The notes under the pieces are model-generated. The model saw only the letters and a program-made list of their open reading frames with translations. It made no database searches and was not told the origin of the DNA. The position numbers were made by a program, and so were the translations under genes. A stretch of DNA of 64,000 bases from Syntrophomonadaceae bacterium. Its GTDB lineage: Bacteria; Bacillota; Dethiobacteria; DTU022. Of the stretch, positions 1-9,269 are shown in pieces (the first letter of the stretch is position 1; each line of letters opens with the position of its first letter). The stretch lies in NCBI GenBank assembly GCA_007130585.1, contig SLSE01000030.1, positions 1 to 64,000 on the forward strand, in the 5' to 3' direction.

Positions 1-734
1 AGCCTGATCCTTTCATCTTCTCGGCCCAGTTCCCTGTAAACTTCGCGGTAGTAAATCTCACCGGTAACATAAATCATGTTAACCCCCGGGGGCAGGTGCC
101 CCGCTTTAAGGTAATCTGTGAGGACCCGGTTCAGTTTTTGCGCCCCCCTGCTGCCCCCGTATACGAGAATATTCCTGGCGGAAGGGTCGAGGTCAAAGTA
201 ACGGCAGCCTTCTTCCCTGCTCAGCGTGGATACTTCCGATGCCCGCGGGTTCCCGGTATAGAGAACCCTGCTGAAGCGGGATAATCTTTTTTCGGTTTCG
301 GCAAAAGAGAGGCAGACCCGTTTCACGAAAGGGGCCAGCCGGCGGTTAACCATGCCCGGCAGGGCGTTTTGTTCGTGCAGCACAACCGGATACCTTTTCA
401 GCAGGGCCGAGATGACCAGGGGAGCTGCCACATATCCACCGGTGCCGAGGACCACATTGGGCCTGAACTCGGTAATTACTTTTGAAGACTGCCTCAAGCC
501 CTTTAAAAGATCGATCAGAACCGCCCCCAGCTGCTTCAGGTTGCGCTGGAAGCCGCGGACCGGAACAGTCCGGAGCGGAAAACCGGCAGAGGGAACTATT
601 TTGCTTTCCAGGCCTTTTTCTGTACCGACAAAAAGAATATCGTTAGCGCTGTCGGCTGCCTGCGCGTAGCGGGCCAAAGCCAGGGCCGGGTAAATATGCC
701 CTCCTGTTCCTCCACCACCGATTAAAATTTTCAT
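1..734 (-). CDS. murG: MurG, lipid II-forming GlcNAc transferase (partial, runs off the left edge)
   Basis: MurG adds GlcNAc from UDP-GlcNAc to lipid I on the inner face of the membrane, giving lipid II. Only about the first 244 residues are in the window. The ATG is at 734-732 and the frame stays open to base 1. The N-terminus reads MKILIGGGGTGGHIYPALAL, the family's glycine-rich loop. Further on LGTGGYVAAPL and LHEQNALPGMVNR, both typical of MurG, are visible, and VYGGSRGAQKLN starts the second Rossmann half. It follows ftsW by three bases and is the last visible gene of the dcw operon. The identification is secure; the missing part is the UDP-GlcNAc-binding C-terminal domain. Confidence 0.95.
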   Translation of the reverse strand, partial: MKILIGGGGTGGHIYPALALARYAQAADSANDILFVGTEKGLESKIVPSAGFPLRTVPVRGFQRNLKQLGAVLIDLLKGLRQSSKVITEFRPNVVLGTGGYVAAPLVISALLKRYPVVLHEQNALPGMVNRRLAPFVKRVCLSFAETEKRLSRFSRVLYTGNPRASEVSTLSREEGCRYFDLDPSARNILVYGGSRGAQKLNRVLTDYLKAGHLPPGVNMIYVTGEIYYREVYRELGREDERIR

Positions 735-737
735 ATC

Positions 738-1868
738 CTAAACTCTCCTCCCTGCAGCGGCCGCCCCGCGGCCGTGCCTGGAAACATTAAGCAGAATACC
801 GATGCTGAGCAGTGTAAAAAAAACAGAGCTGCCGCCTGCGCTGATCAGGGGAAGGTTTATCCCCGTAACAGGCACAGAACCGGTAACTACAGCCACATTG
901 ATCAAAACCTGGACGACAATAATAAATGTAATGCCCCCGGCCAGCAAACTGGAAAACAGGTCGGGGGCCTTCTGGGCAATCAGAAAACCCCGCCAGGCCA
1001 GGACCATGTAGAGCATCAGCACCGCTACGGCGCCGATAAACCCCAGCTCTTCCCCGATTACGGCAAAGATAAAGTCGTTCTGGGGCTCGGGCAGGTAAAA
1101 CAGTTTTTGCGTGCTGCGCCCCAGGCCCGTGCCGAAGATATGGCCCGGTCCGAGCGCATAAAGTGACTGGATGATCTGGTATCCCGCCCCGCTGGAATCC
1201 GCCCAGGGGTCAACAAATGTAAACAGGCGCTGGACCCTGTAATCTTCCTGGATCGTAAAGTATGCAATCGGCGGCAGGGCCAGCAGGGTCAAACCGAACA
1301 TCTGGGCCACAGGCATACCGGCAAAAATTATGACCAGACCGCTTGCCGCCAGCACAACCAGGGCCGTACCCATGTCAGGCTGAATCTGTATCAGCAAAAA
1401 GGCTACCGCCACGAAAAAGAGGGGCACAAAACTACCTGTCCAGAAACTTCTCAGGTTCAGTCGGCGGCTGCTCATGTATGCCGCTGTAAATATGACAAAC
1501 GCAAGCTTGCTGAATTCCGAGGGCTGGAGGATAACAGGCCCCAGGACCAGCCAGCGCCTGGCTTCCGTTCCCAGGTCGGAACCGAAACTGCTGAAGATCA
1601 AACCCAGCAGGACAAAGTTGAGCAGCAGAATGACCAGGGAAAACTTTTTCAGGTACCTGTAATTTACACGGGAAAGCAACATCATGACCATCAGGCCGAT
1701 TGCCACCCACATTGCCTGGCGCTTGAGGAAATAATAGGGATCGCCCCTGCTTTCCTGGGCTACGATAAAACTGGCGCTGAAAACCATGATCAGCCCGATA
1801 GCCAGGAGAAGCACGGTAACCAGCAGTAAAACCCGATCGTAACCATCACCCGTGTTGTTATTGGCCAC
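738..1868 (-). CDS. ftsW: FtsW/SpoVE/RodA (SEDS) peptidoglycan polymerase
   Basis: A polytopic SEDS-family membrane protein that polymerises lipid II together with a class B PBP at the septum (FtsW) or in the spore cortex (SpoVE). The frame is open further upstream to 2174, but that part is the out-of-frame shadow of murD. I place the start at the GTG at 1868, behind a purine-rich GGGGGGTAGGA and overlapping the murD end, which gives about 376 residues, normal for the family. Several hydrophobic segments begin with DRVLLLVTVLLLAIGLIMVFSAS. The signatures RRWLVLGPVILQPSEFSKLA and LPEPQNDFIFAVIGEELGF are present. FtsW and SpoVE cannot be told apart from sequence alone. Confidence 0.92.
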   Translation of the reverse strand: MANNNTGDGYDRVLLLVTVLLLAIGLIMVFSASFIVAQESRGDPYYFLKRQAMWVAIGLMVMMLLSRVNYRYLKKFSLVILLLNFVLLGLIFSSFGSDLGTEARRWLVLGPVILQPSEFSKLAFVIFTAAYMSSRRLNLRSFWTGSFVPLFFVAVAFLLIQIQPDMGTALVVLAASGLVIIFAGMPVAQMFGLTLLALPPIAYFTIQEDYRVQRLFTFVDPWADSSGAGYQIIQSLYALGPGHIFGTGLGRSTQKLFYLPEPQNDFIFAVIGEELGFIGAVAVLMLYMVLAWRGFLIAQKAPDLFSSLLAGGITFIIVVQVLINVAVVTGSVPVTGINLPLISAGGSSVFFTLLSIGILLNVSRHGRGAAAAGRRV

Positions 1869-3276
1869 CGGTCCTACCCCCCCTGCCGTCCGGCGTGCTT
1901 TGCAGGCCGCGGACAAGATGCTTAAACAGGTTTCCCCTTGCTTCGAAATCAACGAACATGTCCCAGCTGGCGCAGGCCGGAGATAACAGGACAATTTCTC
2001 CGCTTTTCGCCTCGCGGTGTGCGATCGCCACAGCTTCTTCCAGGCTTTCCACTTTAATATAGCTGCTAAAGCCGGCTCTTTCCGCTGCCCCGGCGAGCTG
2101 ATCTTTGGTTTCGCCAAGCAGGACCAGGAGGCGGACTTCAGCAGGCAGCAGGGAAGCAAACGCCGTAAAATCACTGCCCTTGTCCATACCTCCGGCTATA
2201 AGAATTTTATTTTTGCCCGGGAAGGATAAGAGCGCCTTGATTGTCGCCCCGGGATTGGTTCCCTTGGAATCATTGATATATTCCACGCCGTCTATAGTTG
2301 CGACATGCTCCAGGCGGTGCTCGATGGCGCGGAAGCTGCGCAGTACTGCACCGATCGACGCAGGATCGGCGCCCAGGGCCCATGCCGCGGCAGCAGCGGC
2401 CAGGGCATTTTCCAGGTTGTGCGCACCGGGCAATGACACCTCCGAAACCGGGCAGATTTCAAGGGGCTCTTCTTTGCCGTTATAAAGAGTTATCCGGCCG
2501 TTTTCCAGGCCCACTCCGGGATTCACGGGGGCGCGGTCAAACCAGATAACAGCTGCCTTTAACTGATCGCTTAAAGAAGCCACTTTTTGATCCCCGGCAT
2601 TAAGAACAGCGTAATCGCCTTCAGATTGGTTTTCAAAAATCCTCGCCTTGGCCTGGAAATACTTTTCAATGCTGCCATGATAATCGATATGATCTTCGGC
2701 AAAATTGAGAAATACTGCCACGGCAGGCCTGAAGTCACGGATATTTTCGAGCTGAAAGCTGCTTAATTCTGCAACTACTGCACCCTGGGCGCTGATCTTG
2801 TTTGTTATACCCGTCAGGGGGTTGCCAATATTGCCGGCCGAAACTACAGGCTCTATGCGCGCTTCCCTGAGCATCGCCGTTACCAGGGCGGTTACCGTGG
2901 TTTTTCCGTTAGTGCCGGTAACGCCGATCAGGGGAGCCTTTATAAATGAGTAAGCCAGCTCGACTTCGGACAGAACGGGCACCTCCAGTTCAACGGCTCT
3001 TCTGAAAAGTTCCAGGTTCGGGGGCACACCCGGACTTTTAATAATCAATGAAAGTTCCCCGGTGACCAGTTCAGGCGGGTTTCCGCCGGTCACTATCGCT
3101 ACGGAGGGATATCGCTTCAGCCAGGCCATTTCGGCCTCAAGCTGATCGGGTTTTTTTTGATCGGTAACTGTAATTTTGGCCGCACCGCTCCTGATCAGCA
3201 GTTCCACAGCAGACATTCCGCTGCGGGCCAGACCGACGACCAAAACCTCCTGTCCCCTGATTAAATCGATCACCAC
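1858..3276 (-). CDS. murD: MurD, UDP-MurNAc-L-alanine:D-glutamate ligase
   Basis: Cytoplasmic Mur ligase that adds D-Glu to UDP-MurNAc-L-Ala using ATP. About 472 residues. The N-terminal Rossmann domain carries VVGLARSGMSAVELL; the ATP-binding loop is GVTGTNGKTTVTAL near residue 120; later family signatures include FLNFAEDHIDYHGS, the GAHNLENALAA region and YINDSKGTNPGATIKAL. The GTG start at 3276 has a GGGAGG Shine-Dalgarno site a few bases upstream. It lies 14 bases after mraY and its 3' end overlaps the ftsW start, which suggests translational coupling. Nothing is odd in the protein itself. Confidence 0.95.
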   Translation of the reverse strand: MVIDLIRGQEVLVVGLARSGMSAVELLIRSGAAKITVTDQKKPDQLEAEMAWLKRYPSVAIVTGGNPPELVTGELSLIIKSPGVPPNLELFRRAVELEVPVLSEVELAYSFIKAPLIGVTGTNGKTTVTALVTAMLREARIEPVVSAGNIGNPLTGITNKISAQGAVVAELSSFQLENIRDFRPAVAVFLNFAEDHIDYHGSIEKYFQAKARIFENQSEGDYAVLNAGDQKVASLSDQLKAAVIWFDRAPVNPGVGLENGRITLYNGKEEPLEICPVSEVSLPGAHNLENALAAAAAAWALGADPASIGAVLRSFRAIEHRLEHVATIDGVEYINDSKGTNPGATIKALLSFPGKNKILIAGGMDKGSDFTAFASLLPAEVRLLVLLGETKDQLAGAAERAGFSSYIKVESLEEAVAIAHREAKSGEIVLLSPACASWDMFVDFEARGNLFKHLVRGLQSTPDGRGGRTGGQ

Positions 3277-3290
3277 TTAACCTCCCGGAT

Positions 3291-4262
3291 TTACCCGATG
3301 AATTGACGGCTGTATGACAGGGCCCCCAGAATTGCAAAAACCGAAGCTGCTGCCCAGAAAGTGAGAACCACCCTCCACTCCGTCCAGTTTTTCAGTTCGA
3401 AGTGGTGATGCAGGGGACTCATCAGCAGGATACGGCGCCCGAAAAGCCTGTAGGAAGCAACCTGCGCAATAACGGACAGCGCTTCTATAACAAAAACAGC
3501 GCCGATAACCGGCAGCAAGAACTCAGTTTTGGTCAGCACCGCCAGGGAGGCAAATGCCCCTCCCAGGGCCAGCGAGCCGACATCGCCCATGAACAGGCGG
3601 GCCGGGTTGCGGTTATATAATAAAAACCCCAGGCAGGCCCCGGCTAAGGCTGCGCTAAACAGGGCTGTTTCGCTTTTTCCGGCCAGCCAGGCAATGTAGA
3701 CAAAAACAGCCAGGCCAATAACGGCGGTCCCTGCTGCCAGGCCGTCAATTCCATCAGTCAGGTTAACGCTATTACTGGCGGCAAGTATTATAAGGAATAT
3801 CAGCAGCGGGTAAAATACTCCCAGCTCAATTTCCACGTTAATAAAAGGAATAATGACTTCTGTCGAGTAAAGGCCCAGGTAGCGGAGAAGGATAATAAAG
3901 GCAAAGGCCAGGACCGCCTGCGCGGCCAGCTTGGACCTGGCTTTCAGACCCAGGGAACGGTTCCGGGCCACTTTCAGGTAATCATCGAGAAAGCCGATCA
4001 GCCCGCACCCCAGGGTAACCAGCAGGGCAGCGTAGAGAACGGGCGAACCGCCGGCCATAATAATACTGACCGCGGCTGCAGATAGAATAAAAACCGAACC
4101 GCCCATTGTCGGTGTGCCCGCTTTCATCGAATGACCGGCCGGGCCGTCTTCCCTGATCTGCTGGCCGTACTGGAGAAGCTTCATGCGGTTAATGAAATAA
4201 GGGCAGGCGATAACAGTAACCAGGAATGTAACAATCAGCGCTGCTGTTATCAAAACAGCCAT
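3291..4262 (-). CDS. mraY: MraY, phospho-MurNAc-pentapeptide transferase
   Basis: Integral membrane enzyme that transfers phospho-MurNAc-pentapeptide to undecaprenyl phosphate, giving lipid I. 323 residues with about ten hydrophobic segments. Hallmarks are AGTPTMGGSVFILSA near the N-terminus, the Asp pair FLDDYLKVARNRSLGL, the NLTDGIDGLAAG motif and the C-terminal MSPLHHHFELKNWTEWRVV with the catalytic-loop histidines. The ATG at 4262 overlaps the murF stop (TAATG), so the two are translationally coupled. Its place between murF and murD is the normal dcw order. Confidence 0.96.
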   Translation of the reverse strand: MAVLITAALIVTFLVTVIACPYFINRMKLLQYGQQIREDGPAGHSMKAGTPTMGGSVFILSAAAVSIIMAGGSPVLYAALLVTLGCGLIGFLDDYLKVARNRSLGLKARSKLAAQAVLAFAFIILLRYLGLYSTEVIIPFINVEIELGVFYPLLIFLIILAASNSVNLTDGIDGLAAGTAVIGLAVFVYIAWLAGKSETALFSAALAGACLGFLLYNRNPARLFMGDVGSLALGGAFASLAVLTKTEFLLPVIGAVFVIEALSVIAQVASYRLFGRRILLMSPLHHHFELKNWTEWRVVLTFWAAASVFAILGALSYSRQFIG

Positions 4263-5653
4263 TATCCTCCCGCTCCTTCCTCCCCGAACAGGTTATGAAC
4301 AATTTTTTCCATTTGCATGCCCCGTGAGCCTTTAACCATCACATACCAGTTTTCTCCCAGGGGCAGTTTTTTCAAGACTGCAAGGGCTTCGTCATGGTCA
4401 CTGCAGGGATAACTTTTTAAACCGGCAGACTCTGCTTCTGCGGCTGCGTGACGGGCCATTTCCCCTACTGTGACCAGGTAACCTATCCCGAGGCCGGCGG
4501 CATGACGGCCCACAGCAACGTGCGCTTCCCGGGAAGCGGGGCCCAGTTCCAGCATGTCTCCCAGGACGGCGACTGTTTCAGATCCGCCCATGTCGGAAAG
4601 CACATTTAATGCTGCCCGCACGGAATCGGGATTGGCGTTATAGGTATCATCGATAATGTTCAGGCCCTGCTTAGTGCGCATAACCTGGAGCCGCCCTGCC
4701 GTGGCTTCGCTCGAGCGAAGTCCTTTTTCCATCTCCGGCAGGGTCAACCCAAGGATATATCCGACGGTAAGAGCCGCCAGGGCGTTGCCGACTGACTCCC
4801 GTCCGGGAAGGGGCGATTCAAACATCCCCTCCGATTTATCAGGAAAACGCACCCGGAAAAAGCTTTTTTCTCCCCTTAGAGACAACTTTAAGCCTTTTAT
4901 ATCGCCCTGGTTAAAGCCATAACAATATGCTTTCCCCGGGTAGCGTTTTCTGATTTCAAGGAGGCGGGGATCATCGCCGTTTAAAACGGCTACCCCGCCT
5001 GAGCCGAGGTAATCTAACAGTTCGCCTTTCGCCTCTGCAATAGCCTCGATCGAGCCAAGCTGTTCAATATGAGCTTCGCCTATGTTGGTTATAACCCCGA
5101 TCGAAGGGTCGGCTATCTCGCAAAGGGTTGTTATTTCACCGCGGGCGCTCATCCCCATCTCGAGTACGGCAGCCCGGTGGTGTTTTTCCAACTGCAATAT
5201 GGTCAGCGGCAGCCCGATTTCATTGTTCAGGTTACCGGTTGTTTTCAAAACGTCGTATTTTGCCGACAAAACACCTGCTGTAAAATCTTTGGTTGTGGTC
5301 TTTCCGCTGCTTCCGGTTATCCCGATTACCGGCAGTTCAAATCTTTTCCTGTATTCTGCGGCCAGCTGCTGAAGGGCGCTGAGTGAATCGTCGACGCCGA
5401 CCAGGAGGAAACCGGGCGGGATTTCAGGGTCGGGTGTTTTGCTCCGGTGGTGAAAAGCGCCGACCGCGCCTGCTTTTACAGCCCCGGCTATGAAGAGATG
5501 GCCGTCGGTATGCTCGCCTTCAAAAGGAATGAAAAAATCCCCGGGCCGGGCCTGCCGCGAATCAATAGCGAACCCGGTAACCTGCTGCCCGGGATTACCC
5601 TGTAGCAAATTGCCCCGGCAAGCTTCGATTATTTCATGCCCCGTTAGCTTCAC
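4262..5653 (-). CDS. murF: MurF, UDP-MurNAc-tripeptide:D-Ala-D-Ala ligase
   Basis: Adds D-Ala-D-Ala to the UDP-MurNAc-tripeptide in the cytoplasm. An upstream ATG at 5677 overlaps the ftsI stop, but an AAGGAG eight bases before the GTG at 5653 makes that the better start, giving about 463 residues beginning KLTGHEIIEA. The ATP loop is GITGSSGKTTTKDF. NNEIGLPLTIL, LEMGMSARGEI and DDTYNANPDS are specific to MurF rather than MurE. It sits directly after ftsI, where murE would normally intervene; no murE is present in this window. Confidence 0.94.
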   Translation of the reverse strand: MKLTGHEIIEACRGNLLQGNPGQQVTGFAIDSRQARPGDFFIPFEGEHTDGHLFIAGAVKAGAVGAFHHRSKTPDPEIPPGFLLVGVDDSLSALQQLAAEYRKRFELPVIGITGSSGKTTTKDFTAGVLSAKYDVLKTTGNLNNEIGLPLTILQLEKHHRAAVLEMGMSARGEITTLCEIADPSIGVITNIGEAHIEQLGSIEAIAEAKGELLDYLGSGGVAVLNGDDPRLLEIRKRYPGKAYCYGFNQGDIKGLKLSLRGEKSFFRVRFPDKSEGMFESPLPGRESVGNALAALTVGYILGLTLPEMEKGLRSSEATAGRLQVMRTKQGLNIIDDTYNANPDSVRAALNVLSDMGGSETVAVLGDMLELGPASREAHVAVGRHAAGLGIGYLVTVGEMARHAAAEAESAGLKSYPCSDHDEALAVLKKLPLGENWYVMVKGSRGMQMEKIVHNLFGEEGAGG

Positions 5654-5676
5654 ACCCGCACTCTCCTTCGTCAGCA

Positions 5677-7407
5677 TTAAATTTCTTCTTCCGGCGGTGA
5701 GAACCCGGATGGGTTCACCCGCAGGTAATTCAGGGTATCTTCCATAATATTTTTAAAAAGCGGGGCGCTCGTGTGAACACCCAGGCGGGGGCCCCTGGTA
5801 ACCCCGTCTACCGCCACGTACAGCACCAGGCGGGGATCCTCAACCGGGGCAAATCCCACCAGCGAGTAAATAAAGTCATTGCCGCCGTAATTTCCGTCGG
5901 AATCAATTTTTTCTGCCGTACCCGTCTTCCCGGCAATCCGGTAAATATCTGATGCGGCTGCATAACCCGTGCCGTCCAAAACAACGCTCTCCATTAATTC
6001 GATCAGCATTTCCGACGTTTCCCGGGAGATAACCTGCCTTAGCTCTTCAGGTTCCCGGGCGTATAAGGCCCCGCCTTCCCGGTCCCTGATTTCTTCAACC
6101 AGGTAAGGCCTGTATAAATAACCGCCGTTAATCATGGCCGTAATTGCCATAACCTGCTGAATCGGGGTAACCGACACGCCCTGCCCGAAAGTGGTAGTGG
6201 CCAATTCAAGAGAACCTACCGCATCAGGGTGAAAAATCATACCGCTTCCTTCTCCCGGGTAATCGATGCCGGTTGGCCTGCCAAAACCGAAGGCATCGAT
6301 ATAGCGGAACAGTTTTTCTTTGCCCAGGCGCCGGCCCAGTTCGATAAAAGCGGGGTTGCAGGACCCGCCGACCGATTGAAAGTAAGTCAGGTCGCCGTGC
6401 CCGCCCCGGTCGGCTGTCCAGCAGTTAATCCTTGTCCCGTCAACAACAGTGTACCCCGGGCAGTGATAGTGTTCATCAGGATTGAATAGTCCTTCTTCGA
6501 TTACCGCGGCCAGTGTTATCATCTTAAAAGTGGATCCCGGTTCGAAAGATGATGTGAACGGAGCCAGGGCCCAGCTTTCGGGATCGTAGGTATCATACCT
6601 GTCCGGATTGTAGTCCGGCCTGGAAGCCGCCGCCAAAACCGCCCCGGTCCGGGGATCCACGGCCAGGGCCATGGCCTGTTTCGGCGCTGCCTCCTGCATA
6701 ACCCGGTTCAGCTCCTTTTCAACAATATGCTGAATTGACTCGTCCACGGTAAGGTGCAGGTCGTATCCCCGGGGAGGCACCGTATAGCGGCTGAAGTTAT
6801 GGGGCAGCTGTTTGCCTCTCCCGTCGGCAGGATAAAGCATTCTCCCTTCACTGCCGCTCAGGTAATGCTCATAATATGTTTCCAGCCCCGCCCAGCCCTG
6901 GTCCATGCCAACAAAGCCCAGTAACTGAGAAGCGAGGCTTTCTCCGGGATAGTAGCGTTTTTCTTCGGTGAAAAAAACTATACCGGGAATTTTCATTTCT
7001 CTTACCGCCTCGGAAACTTCAGGTTCAACCTTACGCTTTATATAAACAGCGCTGCGCTCCAACGTTATGAGCTCGTAAATTTTATGGCTGTCCATTTCCA
7101 GGACCGGGGCCAGCGCTCCGGCTACATTCTGCGGGTTGTCAATCTGCGGAGGGATGGCTGCCACCGTAGAAACTGCATTGCTTCCCGCCAGAAGCCTTCC
7201 GCTGCTGTCATATATAGAACCCCGGCCGGTACTGATCGGCATGTTATGGTTCCACTGTTCCCAGGCCTGTTCGTAAAGCTCATCAGCCATAACAATCTGG
7301 ATCCAGGCTAACCGGCTTACCAGCAGCAGAGTTACCAGCACGGTTATGGCGAAGATAAAAATAAGCCTTTTTCTTACGATAGCCCTGGTTACAGGAAATT
7401 CAGCCAC
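5677..7407 (-). CDS. ftsI: FtsI/PBP2B-type class B penicillin-binding protein
   Basis: Septal transpeptidase that crosslinks peptidoglycan in partnership with FtsW. 576 residues: a short cytoplasmic tail, one membrane anchor (about 14-35), a PBP dimerisation domain (about 50-200) and a transpeptidase domain. The catalytic motifs are visible: STFK with Ser292, SCN at 349-351 and KTGT at 494-497. The GTG start at 7407 follows GGGGGAG with good spacing. The chain ends soon after the transpeptidase fold, so the C-terminal PASTA domain seen in many SpoVD proteins is absent, which favours the FtsI role over SpoVD. Confidence 0.92.
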   Translation of the reverse strand: MAEFPVTRAIVRKRLIFIFAITVLVTLLLVSRLAWIQIVMADELYEQAWEQWNHNMPISTGRGSIYDSSGRLLAGSNAVSTVAAIPPQIDNPQNVAGALAPVLEMDSHKIYELITLERSAVYIKRKVEPEVSEAVREMKIPGIVFFTEEKRYYPGESLASQLLGFVGMDQGWAGLETYYEHYLSGSEGRMLYPADGRGKQLPHNFSRYTVPPRGYDLHLTVDESIQHIVEKELNRVMQEAAPKQAMALAVDPRTGAVLAAASRPDYNPDRYDTYDPESWALAPFTSSFEPGSTFKMITLAAVIEEGLFNPDEHYHCPGYTVVDGTRINCWTADRGGHGDLTYFQSVGGSCNPAFIELGRRLGKEKLFRYIDAFGFGRPTGIDYPGEGSGMIFHPDAVGSLELATTTFGQGVSVTPIQQVMAITAMINGGYLYRPYLVEEIRDREGGALYAREPEELRQVISRETSEMLIELMESVVLDGTGYAAASDIYRIAGKTGTAEKIDSDGNYGGNDFIYSLVGFAPVEDPRLVLYVAVDGVTRGPRLGVHTSAPLFKNIMEDTLNYLRVNPSGFSPPEEEI

Positions 7408-7412
7408 TTAAT

Positions 7413-7802
7413 TCACTCCCCCAGACGGTTAACAGTTCTCCTGCCGGCGGTAACAACCCTGACCTGATCAACGCCGGGCTCAACCATGCCCAGTTCTTCG
7501 CGGGCGATATGTTCGATACGGCTGATTGAGCCAAAACGGGCCGCTTCAAATTCCAGTTCGCGGGTTATTTCCTGCATAGCCGCCACTTCGGCCCGGACAC
7601 CGCTCAGACGGTAGTTATATATCACCAGTGATGAGTACTGCCCGACTACGGCCAGGCTGAGCGCAAAACATGTAATCAGGATAACTATAAACTTAAACTT
7701 TCTTAACCCGGACCCCGGCTGCGGATATACAGCCGGCTGCCTGACCGGCTGGGGCAATGAGGTCAGGCGATTGGACCTGGGTAATTTTCTGGCCTGTTGC
7801 AT
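7413..7802 (-). CDS. ftsL: FtsL-like septum formation initiator protein
   Basis: A small bitopic division protein of about 129 residues. It has a basic, proline-containing N-terminus, one transmembrane segment (KFIVILITCFALSLAVVGQY), then a short heptad-like extracellular helix ending in ARFGSISRIEHIAREELGMV, the conserved end of FtsL/DivIC proteins. I start it at the ATG at 7802, behind GAGGTG; a GTG at 7811 is in the same frame. Its position between rsmH and ftsI is the standard ftsL position. FtsL sequences diverge strongly, so the call leans on topology, the C-terminal motif and context. Confidence 0.85.
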   Translation of the reverse strand: MQQARKLPRSNRLTSLPQPVRQPAVYPQPGSGLRKFKFIVILITCFALSLAVVGQYSSLVIYNYRLSGVRAEVAAMQEITRELEFEAARFGSISRIEHIAREELGMVEPGVDQVRVVTAGRRTVNRLGE

Positions 7803-7827
7803 ATTACTCACCTCTTCCTGCTCTGCT

Positions 7828-8775
7828 TTATAATTTTTCGGCAGCTCTCAGCCGGGCACTGCGGGCCCGCGGATTGCTGTTTATTTCTTTTTGACCAGGC
7901 TTGACTGCTTTGCCGGTCAATATTTTCAGGTCCGCCTGCTGCCCGCAAATACAGGGTAAATTGGGGGGACAGCTGCAGCGGCCCGTTTTTCCCCTGAAAA
8001 ACTCTTTCACCAGGCGGTCTTCCAGTGAATGGTAGGCAATTATTATGAGTCTGCCGCCCCGGGCAAGGGATTCGGCCGCCTGCGGCAGTACTTCTGTAAT
8101 ATTTTCCAGCTCCCTGTTTACTTCAAGACGTAAAGCCTGAAATACCCGGCGGGCCGGATGGCCCCCCTGGCGCCTGTAGCGGGCCGGAATAGCGTTCTTT
8201 ACTATTTCGGCCAGTTCCCGGCTGCTTTCAATTGCCCCTTTCCGGTCTCGTTCCCGGACAATATTCTCGGCTATACGCCTCGACCAGCGTTCTTCGCCGA
8301 AGCGGAAAAAGATTTCCGTCAGCTGTTCGGCTGTATAACGGTTTATAATATCTTCGGCTGTCAAAGAGCGGCGGCGGTCCATTCGCATATCCAGGCCGCC
8401 TTCATGATGGAAAGAGAATCCCCGTTCTGCTGCCATTAGCTGCAGGGTTGAAGCCCCCAGGTCAATTAAGATTCCGTTAACCCGGGAATAACCCGCTTTT
8501 CTGAGGATCTCTTCCATCCCTGTATAGTCGGCGCGGACCAGAATCAGGCGGTCTGCGTAATCTTTCAATCTTGATTGCGCCCGTTCCAGGGCGTCTGCAT
8601 CCCAGTCTATCCCGATCAAGCGGCCCTCTCCGGAAAGGTTCTTCAATATTGCTTCCGCGTGCCCGCCATCCCCGAGTGTGGCGTCGACGTAAACGCCGTC
8701 CGGGCGGCAGTCGAGATAATTAAGCACTTCTTTTTCCATAACGGGCAGGTGCAGATCAACCACGCTCAACACCAC
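7828..8775 (-). CDS. rsmH: RsmH (MraW), 16S rRNA N4-methylcytidine-1402 methyltransferase
   Basis: SAM-dependent enzyme that methylates N4 of C1402 in the 16S rRNA P site. 315 residues. The SAM-binding DATLGDGGHAEAIL lies near residue 32; GILIDLGASTLQL and RGFSFHHEGGLDMRMD follow, and the carboxy end has IIAYHSLEDRLVKEFFR and a Cys cluster (CSCPPNLPCICG) common in this family. It begins three bases after mraZ at a GTG with no clear Shine-Dalgarno site, so it probably depends on coupling to mraZ translation. Ordinary for the locus. Confidence 0.95.
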   Translation of the reverse strand: MVLSVVDLHLPVMEKEVLNYLDCRPDGVYVDATLGDGGHAEAILKNLSGEGRLIGIDWDADALERAQSRLKDYADRLILVRADYTGMEEILRKAGYSRVNGILIDLGASTLQLMAAERGFSFHHEGGLDMRMDRRRSLTAEDIINRYTAEQLTEIFFRFGEERWSRRIAENIVRERDRKGAIESSRELAEIVKNAIPARYRRQGGHPARRVFQALRLEVNRELENITEVLPQAAESLARGGRLIIIAYHSLEDRLVKEFFRGKTGRCSCPPNLPCICGQQADLKILTGKAVKPGQKEINSNPRARSARLRAAEKL

Positions 8776-8777
8776 TT

Positions 8778-9209
8778 TTAAAGATCAAAGTCCACCAGCT
8801 TTTCGGCAAGTTCTTCGTAATTTTCGTTGGCTTCACTGAAATAATCTTTCCAGGCCGCTTCATTCCATATTTCAACCCGGTTCGAAACGCCGATAATCAT
8901 AACATCTTTATCAATGCGGGCATATTCCCGCAGGTTCTGGGGAATCAGAACACGGCCCTGCTTATCAGTTTCGACTTCCATCGCTCCGGAAAAAAACATG
9001 CGCGTAAAAGCGCGGGAATCACTTTTCGTAAAGGGAAGCTGTTTCAGCTTTTGCTCCAGGCGAACCCATTCGGAATTCGGGTAGACAAACAGGCACTGAT
9101 CCAGGCCGCGGGTAACCACAAAACTATCCCCCAAGCCATCGCGCAGGCGCGAGGGAATGATCACCCTGCCTTTCCCATCCAAAGTATGCTGGTATTCGCC
9201 TGTAAACAT
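8778..9209 (-). CDS. mraZ: MraZ, transcriptional regulator of the dcw operon
   Basis: AbrB-fold DNA-binding protein that forms a ring and regulates its own operon. Translation most likely starts at the ATG at 9209 ([15 protein letters not shown]), seven bases after GGAGG, giving 143 residues; the open frame extends upstream to 9242 without an equal ribosome site. Two SpoVT/AbrB-like repeats are visible: [19 protein letters not shown] and [19 protein letters not shown]. It heads the dcw cluster, and three AAAGTGG boxes lie immediately upstream, so autoregulation is likely. Confidence 0.95.
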   Translation of the reverse strand: MFTGEYQHTLDGKGRVIIPSRLRDGLGDSFVVTRGLDQCLFVYPNSEWVRLEQKLKQLPFTKSDSRAFTRMFFSGAMEVETDKQGRVLIPQNLREYARIDKDVMIIGVSNRVEIWNEAAWKDYFSEANENYEELAEKLVDFDL

Positions 9210-9238
9210 GTGTTCGCCTCCGTTTGGGGCATTTACAA

Positions 9239-9265
9239 CCACTTTTCACCACTTTACACCACTTT
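9239..9265 (-). promoter_or_regulatory. MraZ operator: three direct repeats with a 10-bp period
   Basis: On the minus strand the heptamer AAAGTGG occurs at 9265-9259, 9255-9249 and 9245-9239, exactly ten bases apart, 30-56 bases upstream of the mraZ ATG. Repeated AAAGTG boxes are the published MraZ-binding sites in Mollicutes and other Gram-positives. The exact helical phasing and the location make this the operator for autoregulation of the dcw operon. A TATAAC just upstream (9273-9268) could be the -10 element. Confidence 0.85.
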
Positions 9266-9269
9266 ACGT

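Noticed and set aside
738..2174. 478-residue reading of ftsW from the upstream start at 2174
   Set aside because: The first 100 residues are an out-of-frame overlap with murD and show no family match. The GTG at 1868 gives a normal FtsW.
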